DNA of 64,000 nucleotides from Ectobius pallidus (taxonomy: Eukaryota > Arthropoda > Insecta > Blattodea > Ectobiidae), in NCBI GenBank assembly GCA_964059195.1, contig CAXKWD010000004.1, positions 118,826,043-118,890,042 of the forward strand, written 5' to 3'. The notes under the pieces are model-generated. The model was given only the letters and a program-made list of their open reading frames with translations, was not told the origin of the DNA and ran no database searches. The first letter of the stretch is position 1, and every line of letters begins with the position of its first letter. A program made the translations under genes and the position numbers. This document shows positions 1 through 11,633 of the stretch, one piece after another.

Positions 1-752
1 TTTGAAATAATTATCGCGGGGGAAGCCGCGGGCACATGCGGGCACATGCTGTTTGTCTGTCTGTCCACGATGCCCATCGAAATCTACTGAACGCAGAGAT
101 CTGAAATTTTAAAGATAGATGGACTGAAAGGTGGGCGAATGCACCTCGAAGCCGAATTTTTAATTTTAGCTTTCGTTCGCGAGTTATGAGTGAAAAACTG
201 GCAGAAAACGTGATTCGCGATGTCAAAGCATCAGATTTCAGTAATACATTTCAATGTCAAATCAATTGCAGTTGTCTCTGGCTATTTTTGTCATACCGTG
301 GAAATAAAAGCATCGCGATCGCTTGAATGTTGTAAGCCCACGCTGGTCGATTCATTTGTTTAGAATGTTAAGGCCCGTAGACATATTAAATTTTCAACCA
401 ACACGAAAGCATCGCGATCGCTTGAATGTTGTAAGCCCACGCTGGTCGATTCATTTGTTTAGAATGTTAAGGCCCGTAGACATATTAAATTTTCAACCAA
501 CACGGAAGAGGGGTAATCAACATAGACCTAAATATGGTTAAACATCGTTCGATTTGGACGGAACTCACTATACAGGGATTTTCTGGGCCAAGGAACTCGA
601 ATCTGAGATAGCTTTTACCAGGCGACGCTATCTAATCGTGGTATGTAGTCCACGTGATTTAGGTGTTAATAATGATAATGATTTAACTATTATGCTCTTA
701 GTTTTTAATTTTTGAAGTAATTATCGCGGGCGAAGCCGCGGGCACATGCTAG
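1..752 (+). mobile_element. Non-autonomous Helitron, first unit of a tandem array
   Basis: The unit ends with a Helitron 3' signature: a short GC hairpin (CGCGG, loop GCGAAG, CCGCG), about eight bases, then CTAG followed by T at 749-753. Positions 1-49 are the 3' end of a preceding unit, with the 9-base piece GGCACATGC repeated. The next unit starts directly inside the TGTCTGTCTGTC region, so the usual 5' end TCTATATTAATAAAA is missing. It has no coding capacity. The same body recurs at 756-2101 and, inverted, at 54740-56299. Helitron assignment rests on known 5'-TC/CTRR-3' ends and A^T insertion. Confidence 0.8.
307..504 (+). repeat. 99-bp tandem duplication inside a Helitron
   Basis: Two nearly identical 99-bp copies (307-405 and 406-504) begin AAAGCATCGCGATCG and end CAACACG. 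Other Helitron units in the window carry this segment once, so the duplication is specific to this unit. Confidence 0.9.
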
Positions 753-755
753 TCT

Positions 756-1152
756 TCTATATTAATAAAAGGAAGTGTCTGTCCTCCGTCTGTCTGTCTG
801 TCTGTCTGTCCGCGATGCCCAGCGAAATCTACTCAACGCAGAGATCTGAAATTTTATACATAGGCGGACTAAAGGGTCGGAATGTGCACCTCGAAGCCGG
901 AATTTTAATTTTCGCTTTCGTTCGTGAGTTATGAGTGAAAAACGGGCAGAAAACGTGTATTTATTGAGTTTTCGAAGCATGAGTTTTCAGTAATACAAAT
1001 CAATTACACTAGGCTTTGGCTATTTTTGTCATTCCTTCGACATAAAAGCATCGCGATCTCTTGAATGTTGTAGCTCACGCTGGTCGATTCATTTGTTTTT
1101 AATGTCAAGGCACGCAAACATAATATGAAATTTTCAACCTACACCGAAGAGG

Positions 1153-1245
<93 letters not shown>

Positions 1246-1483
1246 GGGATAATCAATATTAGCCTAAATATGGTCAAACGTTGTTCGATTTGGACGAAAC
1301 TCACTATACAGGGGTTTTCTGGGCCAAGGAACTCGAATCTGAGGTCGCTTTTACCAGGTGACGCTATCTAATCGTGATATATAGTCCACATGATTTAGGT
1401 GTTAATATAATGATTTAACTATTATGCTCTTAATTTTTAATTTTTGACATAATTATCGCGGGCGAAGCCGTGGGCACATGCTA
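756..1483 (+). mobile_element. Non-autonomous Helitron, second array unit
   Basis: It starts with the Helitron 5' end TCTATATTAATAAAAGG at 756, three bases after the previous unit ends. It ends with the hairpin GCGGGCGAAGCCGTGGG and CTA at 1481-1483, where the final G of CTAG is missing. It contains a TTA microsatellite at 1153-1244. Its first ~285 bases closely match 56827-57111. No transposase is encoded. Confidence 0.85.
1153..1244 (+). repeat. (ATT)n microsatellite
   Basis: About 30 uninterrupted trinucleotide units inside the second Helitron. A shorter AAT tract occupies the corresponding place in the inverted unit near 55904-55921, so the tract is ancestral to the family and varies in length. 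Confidence 0.95.
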
Positions 1484-2101
1484 TCTTAAAATAATAAAAG
1501 GACGTGTTTGTCTGTCTGTCCACGATGCCCAGCGAAATCTACTGAACGCAGAGATCTGAAATTTTAAACATAGATGGGCTGAAAGGTGGGCGAATGCGTA
1601 TCGAAGCCGGATTTTTAATTTTAGCTTTCGTTCGCGAGTTGTGAGTGAAAAACTGGCAGAAAACGTGATTTTAGCGCTGTCGAAGCATCAGATTTCAGTA
1701 ATACATTTCAATGTCAAATCAATTGCAGTTGGCTTTGGCTATTTTTGTCATACCGTGGTAATAAAAGCATCGCGATCGCTAGATTGTTGTAAGCCCACGC
1801 TGGTCGATTCATTTGTTTAGAATGTCAAGGCCCGTAGACATATGAAATTTTCAACCTACACGGAAGAAGGATAGGCCTAAATATGGTCAAACATTGTTCG
1901 ATTTGGACGAAACTCACTGTACAGGGGTATTCTGGGCCAAGGAAATCGAATCTGAGGTCGCTTTTACCAAGCGACGCTATCTAATCGTGGTATGTAGTCC
2001 ACGTGATTTAGGTGTTAATAAATATAATGATTTAACTATTATGCTCTTAATTTTTAATTTTTGAAATAATTATCGCGGGCGAAGCCGCGGGCACATGCTA
2101 G
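1484..2101 (+). mobile_element. Non-autonomous Helitron, third array unit
   Basis: It abuts the previous unit with no spacer. The 5' end is a diverged form, TCTTAAAATAATAAAAGG. The 3' hairpin and CTAG end at 2101, followed by T. The body matches the two preceding units without the microsatellite or the 99-bp duplication. Confidence 0.85.
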
Positions 2102-2225
2102 TAACTTATAAGCATAGAAGCTTAATTCATTACAGGGTTTCGCTATGGTAACCACAATTTCGGAAAGGAAGAACTTTTTGAAGGTTATGTGGAGGTAAGC
2201 ACATTCATAGTTACCGGAATTTCAA

Positions 2226-2287
<62 letters not shown>
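2226..2287 (+). repeat. (AAT)n microsatellite
   Basis: About 20 AAT units followed by an A-rich tail. Confidence 0.95.
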
Positions 2288-2289
<2 letters not shown>

Positions 2290-3972
2290 TTAAAAAAATA
2301 AAGAAAAGGTTCAGAGAAAATATATAATTTCCTATATTAAGTTTTTATGGGATTTATACGCATTGTTTGGACGATGGCGGCTACCGCTAAAATATATTTA
2401 TAGGTGGACAACAGTACTTTGCCATAATTCATTAATAAATTTCCTTTTATTTATGTGGCGTAGGGAATAAACTGCCGTTTGTTTTGTAAGCATATTGATT
2501 AAAATGTTGTTTTAACCTTATATTTATTGAAATAATAGTGCTTCACTATATCCATTTTTATTTGTTATATAAATATTTAGCCTCGTATTTATTGTAATAG
2601 CATTGTCTTCACTATATCCAGTATTTAATTATAATATGTGATTTATTCATCAACTTGTGAACAGTAATTAAGTAGAATTTGATGCTCATAAACAATAGGA
2701 TATTATGAACAGACAGTTTCAAAAAGTGCATTCTGAATGGAGCCTAGGTATTAGAAGGAATTTCCGGATCTGTGTTAGCATTGTCTGCTGTCAGACTTGG
2801 ACGGTTATGATAAGAGCAAGCAGATTAGAGCTGAGTGCCCATCAGCTTATCTCTGTCCTAAATACTCGACCAGTCGCGTGTTGTCTTCTGGGATTACCTC
2901 TCCCTCGAAATGATTCTCACACAGCTATCTTGCACAACCAAATGTGCTTTGTATAAAAAAGAACATAAAACCCGAAGACTCCACCATATAAAAATGGGAT
3001 GCACGAGATTAGAGGTAGAATTGAATTGCATTACATTATTTTGTTAGTATTTTCAATGGGCCTTTTATGACAGAGAAGTTCGGTTTAAATCTAACTCATG
3101 AAGATTTAGTAATAAAAGTTTTACTTAGTAGCCCATTCCTGTCATCAGTGCAGCCTGCCTGTTCTAAATTCTTTGCAAAATATTGTAAATCTTCATTGCC
3201 CAGTGAGTTGCGATTTTTCACAATTTATTTCTGTAACATATGAAATAAAACGCCTGTTTTATAAACTTTATGTTGTCATTTTTCTTTATCTACAACTGAG
3301 TTAATTTATGAAAAGGAATCAATCGAAATATTGTTCACTCCTATCTGGCGAACGTGTGTTAATAAATATTTTGGCTAAAAATGTAATTCAAATTTTAGTC
3401 AAACGGACTTTTTCGTTGCGATATAATCCTACAGATGACAACTGAAAAAGAAATTAATAAACATTGTCACATCAACACAAAATTCTGTGATCATGATCTT
3501 TGTATTGAAGTCTCAAGTCCCTGCTACATTAACCTTATCGACAATAAACCTCAATGCGAGTATTTTTCTCAAAACACTTCCTACTTATTTAGGCTATGTG
3601 CAAGTATGAATGCATTCCCCAAGAGATTGTTTTCAGTTTTAAGACTGAAGACAAATAGATATGTTTACTGTTTGTTAAATAATCATGCAGCACCAATAAA
3701 ACCCTAGATTTAAGCGCAATGAAGCTGTGAAATGGGTATGTTGCAACAATAAGGCTGCTCGAAAGGCCAACACACTTTATGAGAACAAAGTGGCACTTAG
3801 TGATAAGTGGTTTATAAACTATTACTTGGTGAGCTGGTATAGCCTACAGTATTGAGGGTACAATGTCAGGAACTGATTAACTTAATGTAATCATCGAAAA
3901 CCAAAGTGAATAATTCGTTTTCTATTATGTTTGATCACAAATTTATAAAACTGTAGATAAAAATTAACTTAG
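2288..3972. other. Anonymous AT-rich DNA
   Basis: I see no gene, terminal inverted repeat or recognisable transposon domain. Short open frames at 2705-2956 and 3435-3707 encode nothing I recognise. Confidence 0.5.
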
Positions 3973-3986
3973 TAATATTTTTCCTT

Positions 3987-4278
3987 GACCGCCGGCGTGG
4001 TCTTGTGGTTAGCGTCGCTGAATACAGATCCATCAGCCCGGATTTTTCTAAGGTAGGGAGGTCTGGTAGGGGTGCACTCAGCCTCGTGATCCAAATTGAG
4101 GAGCTACTTGATAGGGAAGTAGCGGCTCCGGTCATGGAAACCGCCATTAACGGCCGTGGGTGTCGGCATGCTGACTACATGTCCCCAATACTGCCGTCTG
4201 CCTATGGCAGATGACGCAGAGGTCATGTGGTAGGCCTTGTCCCTTCAGGGATGTAGCGCCACGGAGTTTAGTTTAGTT
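3987..4278 (+). mobile_element. tRNA-derived SINE copy lacking the B box
   Basis: A retroposed SINE flanked by a perfect 14-bp target-site duplication TAATATTTTTCCTT (3973-3986 and 4279-4292). The head GACCGCCGGCGTGGTCTTG with TGGTTAGCGTC is tRNA-like and carries the A box. The tail is repeated AGTTT. Compared with the full copy at 43938-44262, about 24 bases containing the B box GGTTCGATCCC are missing between two CGG triplets. Such a copy should be a poor template for RNA polymerase III. Confidence 0.92.
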
Positions 4279-4292
4279 TAATATTTTTCCTT

Positions 4293-5904
4293 AAAACACT
4301 TCTAATTATTTTTATGGGATAAACACAAAGTTCAGTTTATTCCCCCTTGAAGGACAATTAATGTAAACTTTACAATTTCCCTGTCAGTTGCAGTATTGTA
4401 AACTCAAACCATCGTGTCCTTTTGTGTGTGAAATCTATCAAGGATGTTAAAACTTTTCTTTGTTTCCTGGGAAATTAATACAAGTGGAGCTACCTCGTTC
4501 TTCATCCAACCTTCATTTATGGATGAAATTTATTTATGGAACTATTTTTTTTAAAGTTCCGCCCGATGCCAGATTTTCAGCTGAGTGCACCCCGTCTCAG
4601 GCCTTCTCATTTTAAAAATTCCGAAGATGTGCTTGGGATGGATCCCATTACTTGGGATGCCTAATCAAACGATGACCATAGGACCACGGTTACAATAGAT
4701 GCATGAGTCAAGATCAGTAAGTTAGTCAGACACATGCTTCTAAAGAATTTAATAGCCTGGATGACATAAACGATATTTATCCGTAAACAATTCAATAAAT
4801 AGGAATAAACAACAAAATTATTTACTCTAAACCGCGTTTTAATTTCCACTGAGCGGCAATGACTCCAAAAGAAATACAGATTTACTATAAGGTGCGCACG
4901 TTAATTCTGATGTGATTGTTGATTGTGCCAGATGACTTAGGCTAAGGCCTTAAAGCAAATTCCCACTTTTAGAATTTTTCGCACTACTGTGTCAATAAAT
5001 TTACTTTTCCCCCCATAGGATTTGCCCACAGATAATGGAAGGTAACTTTCTTCAGAGTTTTAAGACTGCACTTTGCAGTCCCGCCGTCCTTCCTAGGCTA
5101 CTCATCTGTCACTAATGAAGAGCGTGAAGTCTAAACAAACAATTCCAGGCGTTACCAAATAAGTTAGGGGGAACTTAAGATAATACCACACAGTTTAAAA
5201 AGTTCTTAATTATTTTTTTATGTGATTTGACATATTTTTAAGCTATTTTCAGAACCGTGTTCTGTTTCCATCTTTCTCAAAGAGTTAAATGCCAAAAATC
5301 GTGCAAGTTTTGTTCCCAGTGCTAGTAATTTAGCAATTCGAGAACCATCGCGCTAACTTTCTCTAGTATAAGGTAGCATATCAGAACATAACAGTAGGTA
5401 AACTTTAAGCGTCGATTTAAAAAAAAAAAGGAAAAAAAGAAGAATCCCTGAGTTAAACGAATTGTGATTACTTTATCCCAGTGGTTCCTAATTGGTGGTA
5501 GGCGTTGGAAGAACATTTGTAAGCATTTCGAACGGTACACAGAAGGGTTCAGAAATAATATAAATCGAAAGCACTGGGCAAAATGTCCCGGTAACTTTTC
5601 CCATTATGATCGGATTAGAAACAAATTTTCACAACAAAAGGCATGTGGAATAAAAAGAATGTTTAATGACAACTAGCAAGTGACAGTCCAATGAAAGACT
5701 TTCACGAAGAGATGGGTTGCTTCTTTCTGGATTTCTACAGCAAATAAGTGTCCTGCTCCTTTTACTTAAGGACTAACATTTTACCTCCATTTGTAACAAT
5801 GTATCTATGTTAAACGTGGGTTTCAGATCTAGTTCATGTGAAAAACTAGTGCAGGACTTGATGTGCGTGGAAAACTAACTGAGATTAAACTAAGATTAAA
5901 GATG
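4293..5904. other. Anonymous DNA
   Basis: No gene seen. A sequence CAGTGGTTCCTAATTGG near 5481 resembles a hAT terminus, but no partner end was found. Confidence 0.45.
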
Positions 5905-6035
5905 AGCCTGAGAGGCGATGGGCTTACCACCTGTCCCTCTGCCCTCTCTCGGAAAATAAGCGTAACAAAATTCACATAGGTAACAGAAACCTCCACTTGC
6001 AGGACCTTCGCCCCAACATAGGGGATATAGGAAAA
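5905..6035 (-). repeat. Interspersed repeat, inverted copy of 33478-33610
   Basis: The segment around CTGAGAGGCGATGGGCTTAC, through CTCTCTCGGAAAATAAGCG, to CCTCCACTTGCAGG is matched in reverse complement at 33478-33610. The family is not identified and no coding frame is evident. Confidence 0.65.
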
Positions 6036-6571
6036 CAGATTCAGATACTATTGAGCCTGACATAGAAGCTAAGATTAAAGACAAAGCACTATTGACCCTG
6101 ACATAGAGCCTGTAATAAGAAATATGCATATGTATAATCAACATCAACTTTCTCATTAAACTTCCTGATAGAAAATTAACTACTTTATTGGGAAATAGTA
6201 TTTACCATTTGATCATAACAATCTACTATATAAAAATTCACATAACTTCCTCTGCCCAAATAAAACTTGGCCTCTTAATATAATATAATAATTACTATGT
6301 TTGACATTCCCTTAATGTAAATTGGTTGTTAAAATGAAGCGAACTTTGTTACGATATCACATCGCATCCCCGAAGGATACATAAGCCAAATGAAATCTGA
6401 TTAATGTACTCTCGTAACTTTCTTTATTTTAAGCATGGCCAATACATTTTCACACTTCACATTCTGATATAGAACAAGAGATAATATTGCAAAGAGCACG
6501 TATTGAGAGTGGGTGTCTTACCCTTCAGGTAATTCTGTCGACAAAATTTCAAATAAAAGTTTTAGCTCTTA

Positions 6572-6843
6572 CATAGGCGTAACCAGGCCGACCATATGGG
6601 GGGGTGGGTTATAACATCCGGGGGGTCTGGGGGGTATGGAATACCCCCAGGGAGAGGAGGGTTCGGGGGTCCTCCCCCGGAAAATTTTTAAAATTAAGAT
6701 GCACAATAACGAGTTTTAAGCATCCCGCGCTTTATACTCTTATTAAGTAATTTATAAGCAGACTTAAAAAATTGTACAATTTTCCATTTTTTAATCAATG
6801 GGGGGGTTCAAACCCCCAAAACCACCCCCTCGTTACGCCTCTG
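6572..6843. mobile_element. hAT-like MITE with G-rich core
   Basis: Terminal inverted repeats CATAGGCGTAACCAGG and CAGAGGCGTAACGAGG bound 272 bp of GC- and G-run-rich sequence. Flanking 8-bp sites AGCTCTTA and AGCTCATA differ at one base, which fits a hAT target-site duplication. A related internal stretch, GGGGGTCTGGGGGGTATGG, recurs near 56660-56690 without ends. Confidence 0.75.
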
Positions 6844-7608
6844 AGCTCATAGTATAAGCACCCCATGTGTAAATTTACACAAAATTGTAAAAGCTGTTTT
6901 CGAGAAAATCGCAACAAACGCAATTTTCTTTATATAAAGTTCCCTTAAAAATAAGAGAAAGTTGTCGCCAAATCTTCGTGTCACATCTTCAGAAAGTACC
7001 TGACCCAAATACAAAATTTTGTTTTCATACGATCTAGGCTGTTCACACGCAGACACAGACATGTTTCCGAATATTGTATTTTTAGATTCAGGGGGCCTCA
7101 AAACGTGTATTTACATTAGAAAATCAACTTCGAATTTGGGGGGTCGAAAACAATAGACTACTTCCTCTACTTATAGTAGCTATGGTACGGGCAAACTATG
7201 TAAAAACCAAACTTCGTGTATATCTCATGAACGTACAGCCAACACCACCTATTAACAAGACAGTGTTCAATTGAGAGATTAATTCCAAAGCAACCGGAAA
7301 AAAAAGCGCATTGAATGACTTAGACCAGTGGTTCCCAACCTTTTTCAGCTGGCGACCCACCTTTCCTTATCGGAATACCTCCACGGTCCATCGGTCCATG
7401 GTGGAGTAAAAAGCCTTATTTGTATCGTATCTCTTCCTTATGTATGTATAATTTACCATCAGATATTGCAAATATATATAAACTTATTATATGCTTTTTT
7501 GAAGATACAGATTGATTATTGATAAACAATTTGTGTTCTGATTTGAAAATGGTTGACAAAATATAAGCGCTTTGTAGCAAAACAGTTATTTATTTAACAA
7601 TATAGAGC

Positions 7609-9717
7609 GTGGGCTACTGTATACCCCCCATCCCCCCCCCCCGTGGGATTTTCCGACTCATATATTTTTTTGTTGGTATTGACATGTAGTTTCATATTTT
7701 AGTTGTTTGCTCCTTATCAATTACAGCATTTACCCGGAAACCCCGGAAAACTACGGAAATCCGGAGAAAACGAGTTTGTTTTAATTTTTCTTTGTTCTTT
7801 GCTCCTAATATGCCCAGGGAATTTCTGAATCACATATTTATTGTTGGTATTGCCATCTAGATTAAGTTTTTAGCGGTTTACCCCTTATCAATTACAGCAT
7901 ATCCCCGGAAAACAACGGAAATCCGGAGAAATGTCTTTGTTTTAATTTGTCTTTGTTCTTTGCTCCTAATATGTCCAGGGAATTATTGTCTCACATATTT
8001 CTTGTTCGTATTGTCATCTAATTTAAGGTTTCAGTTGTTTGCCTCTGACCAATTACAACATATCCCCGGAAAACCCGGAATACCACGTATATACGGAGAA
8101 AATGACAATGTTTTATTTTTTCAATCTTTGTTTTTCCTTCTAATATTCAAAGGGAATTTCTGACTCATATGTTTTTTTTTTGTTGGCATTGCCATCTAGA
8201 TTAAGGTCTCAGTTGTTTGCCCATTATCAAATACAGTATATCCCCGGAAAACTCCGAAAACCACGGAAACCCGGAGAAAATGACTTTGTTCAAATTTTTT
8301 AAAATCTTAGTTCTTTGCCCTAGTATTCAAAGGGACTTGGTGACTCATATAGTTTTGTGTTGGTATTGCCATCTAAATTAAGGTTTCAGTTGTTTGCCCC
8401 TTATCAATTACAGCATTTCCCCAGAAAACTCTGAAAACCACGGAAATCCGGAGAAAATTACTTTGTTTATTTTTTTTAATCTTTGTTTTTTCCTCCTAGT
8501 ATTCAAAGGGAATTGGTGACTTAAATGTTTTTGTATTGGTATTGCCATCTAGATTAAGGTATCAGTTGTTTTCCCCTTATCAATTACAGCATATCCCCGG
8601 AAAACTCCGAAAACCACGAAAATCCACAGAAAATGAGTTCGTTTTAATTTATTAAAAATCTTTGTTCTTTGATCCTAATATTCCCAGGGAATTTCTGACT
8701 CACATATTTTTGTTCGTATTGCCATCTAGTTTAAGGTTTCAGTTGTTTGCCCCTTACAAATGGTTTAAATTTTTTATTGTTTTTTGCCCCTAATATTCCC
8801 AGGGAATTTCTGACACATATTTTTGTTCACATTAGAATATGAAGGGTGTGCTGCCAGGTTTTCAATCGCTTTCATCCCTTCAGCATCATTATTTTTTGTC
8901 ATGCTGTATTTGGTAAGGGGAAAACAACTGATACCTTACTAGTTGGCACTTCCAACACAAAAGCATATGAGTCAGGAATTCTCTTCGAATATTAGGAGCA
9001 AAGAACAAGGATTCAAAAATAAAACATAGTCATTTTCTCCGTATATACGTGGTTTTCCGGGTTTTCCGGGGATATGCTGTAATTGGTAAGGGGAAAACAA
9101 CTGAAACCTTAATCTAGATGGCAATACGAACACAAAAACATATGATTTACCAATTCCCTTTGAATACTAGTAGCAAAGAACAAAGATTTTCAAAAATTCA
9201 AACGAAGTCAATTTTTTCGGATTTCCTTGGTTTTCGGAGTTTTCCGGGGATATGCTGTAATTGATAAGGGGCAAACAACTGAAATCTTAATCTAGATGGT
9301 AATGGCAAAAAAAAAACATATGAGTCAGAAATTCCCTTTGAATATTAGGGGCAAGGAACAAAGATTTAAAAACCAAAACATAGTAATTTTCTCCGTATAT
9401 ACGTGGCTTTCCGGGTTTTCCGGGGATATGTTGTAATTTGTAAGGGGCAAACAACTGAAACCTTAAACTAGATGGCAATACGAACAAAAATATGTGAGTC
9501 AGAAATTCTCTGGGAATATTAGGGGCAAAGAACAATAAAAAATTAAAACAAACCCATTTTCTCCGGATTTCCGTGGTTTTCCGGGGTTTCCGGGTAAATT
9601 CTGTAATTGATAAGGGGCAAACAACTAAAATCTTAAACTAGACGACAATATCAACAAAAAAATATGTGTGCCAGAAAATCCCACGGGGGGGGGGGGAGGG
9701 TTTGCTATTGGTAGCCC
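7609..9717. repeat. Foldback of ~175-bp repeat units (7 forward, 5 inverted)
   Basis: Units share TTGTTTGCCCCTTATCAATT, ATATCCCCGGAAAA, CGGAAATCCGGAGAAAA and TCTTTGTTCTTTGC. Forward copies have anchors near 7704, 7877, 8036, 8213, 8388, 8567 and 8741. Inverted copies have anchors near 8905, 9080, 9259, 9433 and 9610. Both outer edges have the same homopolymer block, a run of C at 7629-7642 and of G at 9685-9697, next to GTGGGATTTTC or its complement, so the arms are symmetric to their ends. Confidence 0.9.
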
Positions 9718-9904
9718 ATGGTCTAATAGATATATGTTTGCAATATATGAAACAAATGGTTTCATACTCACTAACAAGTGTTCCTAGGTGAAGATAAAAA
9801 CTACAATTATAAAAGTACACAAAGACCATTTTAATTTTTCAGGCAAAATTGCTGTTTTTAAGTAAGAATACTATATTAATGAGATTTTTGGGACTGTTTC
9901 GATT

Positions 9905-10175
9905 GAACTAACACGTGAATGTCAGGATTGAATGAAGATGTTTTTAATCTTAAGTCACTTTCAACATTGAGTTGATTTCTGTATTTGTTTTTTAGGAAAA
10001 CCAAAGTTGAAAAAGTACGTTCACATAACTACGTAGTGGTGAATACCATCAGAAACCTCAATGCATTGCTGGATATTCTGTCCTCGTTTCCATCCAAAAT
10101 GTTGTTAAATCTTTTTCCTTATAGACTGACTTCATCAAGGAATCAGAAGACAGTTCAATGAGTTCATTTGGTTTG
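9905..10175 (-). pseudogene. hAT transposase C-terminal remnant
   Basis: Read on the minus strand, the sequence gives a stretch with ELIELSSDSLMKS and FWMETRTEYPAMH, a frame break, then LCERTFSTL and NKYRNQLNVESDLRL. These match the C-terminal dimerisation (hATC) region of ZBED-like hAT transposases, where an LCE-x-x-FS motif precedes a K-x-R-x-x-L-x-x-x-x-DLR segment. At least one frameshift and two stop codons are present, and the catalytic N-terminal part is missing. It lies inside the element bounded by 7326 and 10291, with the same orientation throughout. It is a dead fragment that identifies the family; I am confident in the domain but not in a closer clade. Confidence 0.85.
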
Positions 10176-10388
10176 TTTCGATTTTTCTTATCTTTTCTGA
10201 TGGTTTATTCGATAGTTTCTGATAGTTTTAGGATCGAGTCGCGACCCACCTGTAACCCTTCCGCGACCCACTAGTGGGTTGGGAACCGCTGACTTAGACG
10301 ATAGAAAAACTCACTACGCGGTTTTCTTTAGAGGGGGCTAGGGAACTCGAATCTGAGGTCGTTTTCCCCCCTTTAATCGCGAAATGTA

Positions 10389-10654
10389 CAGGTAGGGGAA
10401 AAAAGCGGACCGACTCTTGTAGCTGATGTCAGAGCCTTGTGATACGTAAATAAATGAAAGAGATGTAACGGAAACGTTTGTTTTCACAAGCAATGCAAAT
10501 TACGTGAAATTATTTCTCAATTCAAGCAATTGATCGGCTGTAGTCGCCTTGTCAATACATTCCCTACTATCCTGTGAATGCCGCAAGGCATGCGCAGTGG
10601 CTCATATCGGCAACTTGGATATTTTAGTCGGTCCGCTTTTTTTTCCCCTACCTG
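10389..10654. mobile_element. MITE with TA duplication, copy 1
   Basis: Inverted ends CAGGTAGGGGAAAAAAGCGG lie between TA dinucleotides (10387-10388 and 10655-10656), as in Tc1/mariner-type insertion. The 266 bp are non-coding. A diverged copy in inverted orientation is at 26869-27132, sharing the internal segment AGATGTAACGGAAACGTTTG. Confidence 0.85.
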
Positions 10655-10957
10655 TACATCCAAACCTGGATTTAAGTTTTTTAACTATCAATTGTTTTAA
10701 TTGTTTAATTGTTTATGCATCAATTGTTTTAATTCAGGGGTGCACAACCCTAATTAGACCAAGGGCCATTCTATTATAACAAATTCACAGAGGGCCGCAG
10801 TGTACCATCATCCAATCCTCCACTGTAGGCCTGATTATACCTTACTTCTGAATGAGGACTTATCATTATTTAATGTAATAGTATAATATTCAATAAAACA
10901 ACAATAGTAATAACATGCCTTTTACTGGCATCCTACTAATTAATTACTAGTCATAAC

Positions 10958-11607
10958 TAGAGACCGGATTTTAAAGGGAAAATTTTCGCCCAAGAAAGGA
11001 CGAAAAAAGGGAAAATTATTGGCAAAAAAAGGTGGGGAAAAAAAGGAAAATTATTGCCAAAAAAAGGTACGAAAAAAGGGATATAAAAGTAAGAGAGTTT
11101 AAAAATTCAACAGAGAGATACATGTTTGTTTTATGTAAAGCCTTTGCTTGCTCTACAGCTGCTGATTCTGTAACATCTAATGACTGAAGAAATTTTTTGA
11201 TCTTGTTGAAATTCTCACAGAGGAAAATAGCACACGAAATCCATGTTCCCCACCTTGTTATAATGGGAAACTTAGGCAATGGCAAGCCTGTGATTTCCCT
11301 GTAACGCTCTATTCTGCTGGGAGGATTTTTTTTTTTCAATGGTGAATCAGTGAAAATTTTTTTTAATGTTTTCATATTACCAAATACTGGGTAATTTACG
11401 AATTTTTCAAGATAAATTAGCAAAAAAGGTACTGGAAAGGGAAAGTTCCTAAAAAAAAAAAGGGAAATGAGCCTAAAAATGGGAAAAAAAGGGACTTTAA
11501 AACCAGGTCATTTGCAGTTGAAACTTACTCAGTAATGACCTGTTCAATTTTATCACGTTTTGTGATGAAATATAAAAAAAGGAATTCCCTTTAAGATCCG
11601 GTCTCTA
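10958..11607 (-). mobile_element. hAT element nested inside a hAT element
   Basis: Inverted ends TAGAGACCGGATTTTAAAGG and TAGAGACCGGATCTTAAAGG are flanked by a perfect 8-bp duplication GTCATAAC (10950-10957 and 11608-11615). The 650 bp carry a fragment of a second, different hAT transposase on the minus strand and many A-rich GGGAAAATTATTG-type repeats near the ends. A similar terminus occurs at 23698. Confidence 0.92.
11100..11423 (-). pseudogene. hAT transposase fragment (TRWGTW segment)
   Basis: An open minus-strand frame of 135 codons (11016-11423) includes PPSRIERYREITGLPLPKFP followed by ITRWGTWI, then an ENFNKIKKFLQSLD stretch. The pattern of a proline-rich lead, TRWGTW, and an ENF-x-x-I helix is typical of the middle of one insect hAT transposase type. 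Both sides end in low-complexity sequence and neither the zinc finger nor the C-terminal dimerisation domain is present. It is an internal fragment kept when the nested element lost most of its coding region. Confidence 0.75.
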
Positions 11608-11633
11608 GTCATAACACAAATGTTATTCACCTT

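Larger units (their letters stand above)
7326..10291 (-). mobile_element. Non-autonomous hAT with internal foldback array
   Basis: Inverted ends CAGTGGTTCCCAACC and CAGCGGTTCCCAACC are flanked by a perfect 8-bp duplication ACTTAGAC (7318-7325 and 10292-10299), the hAT hallmark. Most of the 2,966 bp is a large inverted arrangement of ~175-bp repeats (7609-9717). A decayed transposase C-terminus lies on the minus strand near the right end (9905-10175). The element therefore derives from a ZBED/Charlie-type hAT but cannot encode a working transposase. Confidence 0.92.

Noticed and set aside
2705..3707. Two short frames as candidate host exons
   Set aside because: No recognised domain and no convincing splice sites linking them.
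5481..5520. hAT terminus CAGTGGTTCCTAATTGG
   Set aside because: No partner end or 8-bp duplication was found, so a complete element cannot be supported.
7704..9610. CRISPR-like array of regularly spaced repeats
   Set aside because: The repeated units are similar along their whole length, reverse direction in the middle and lie in a eukaryotic hAT element.
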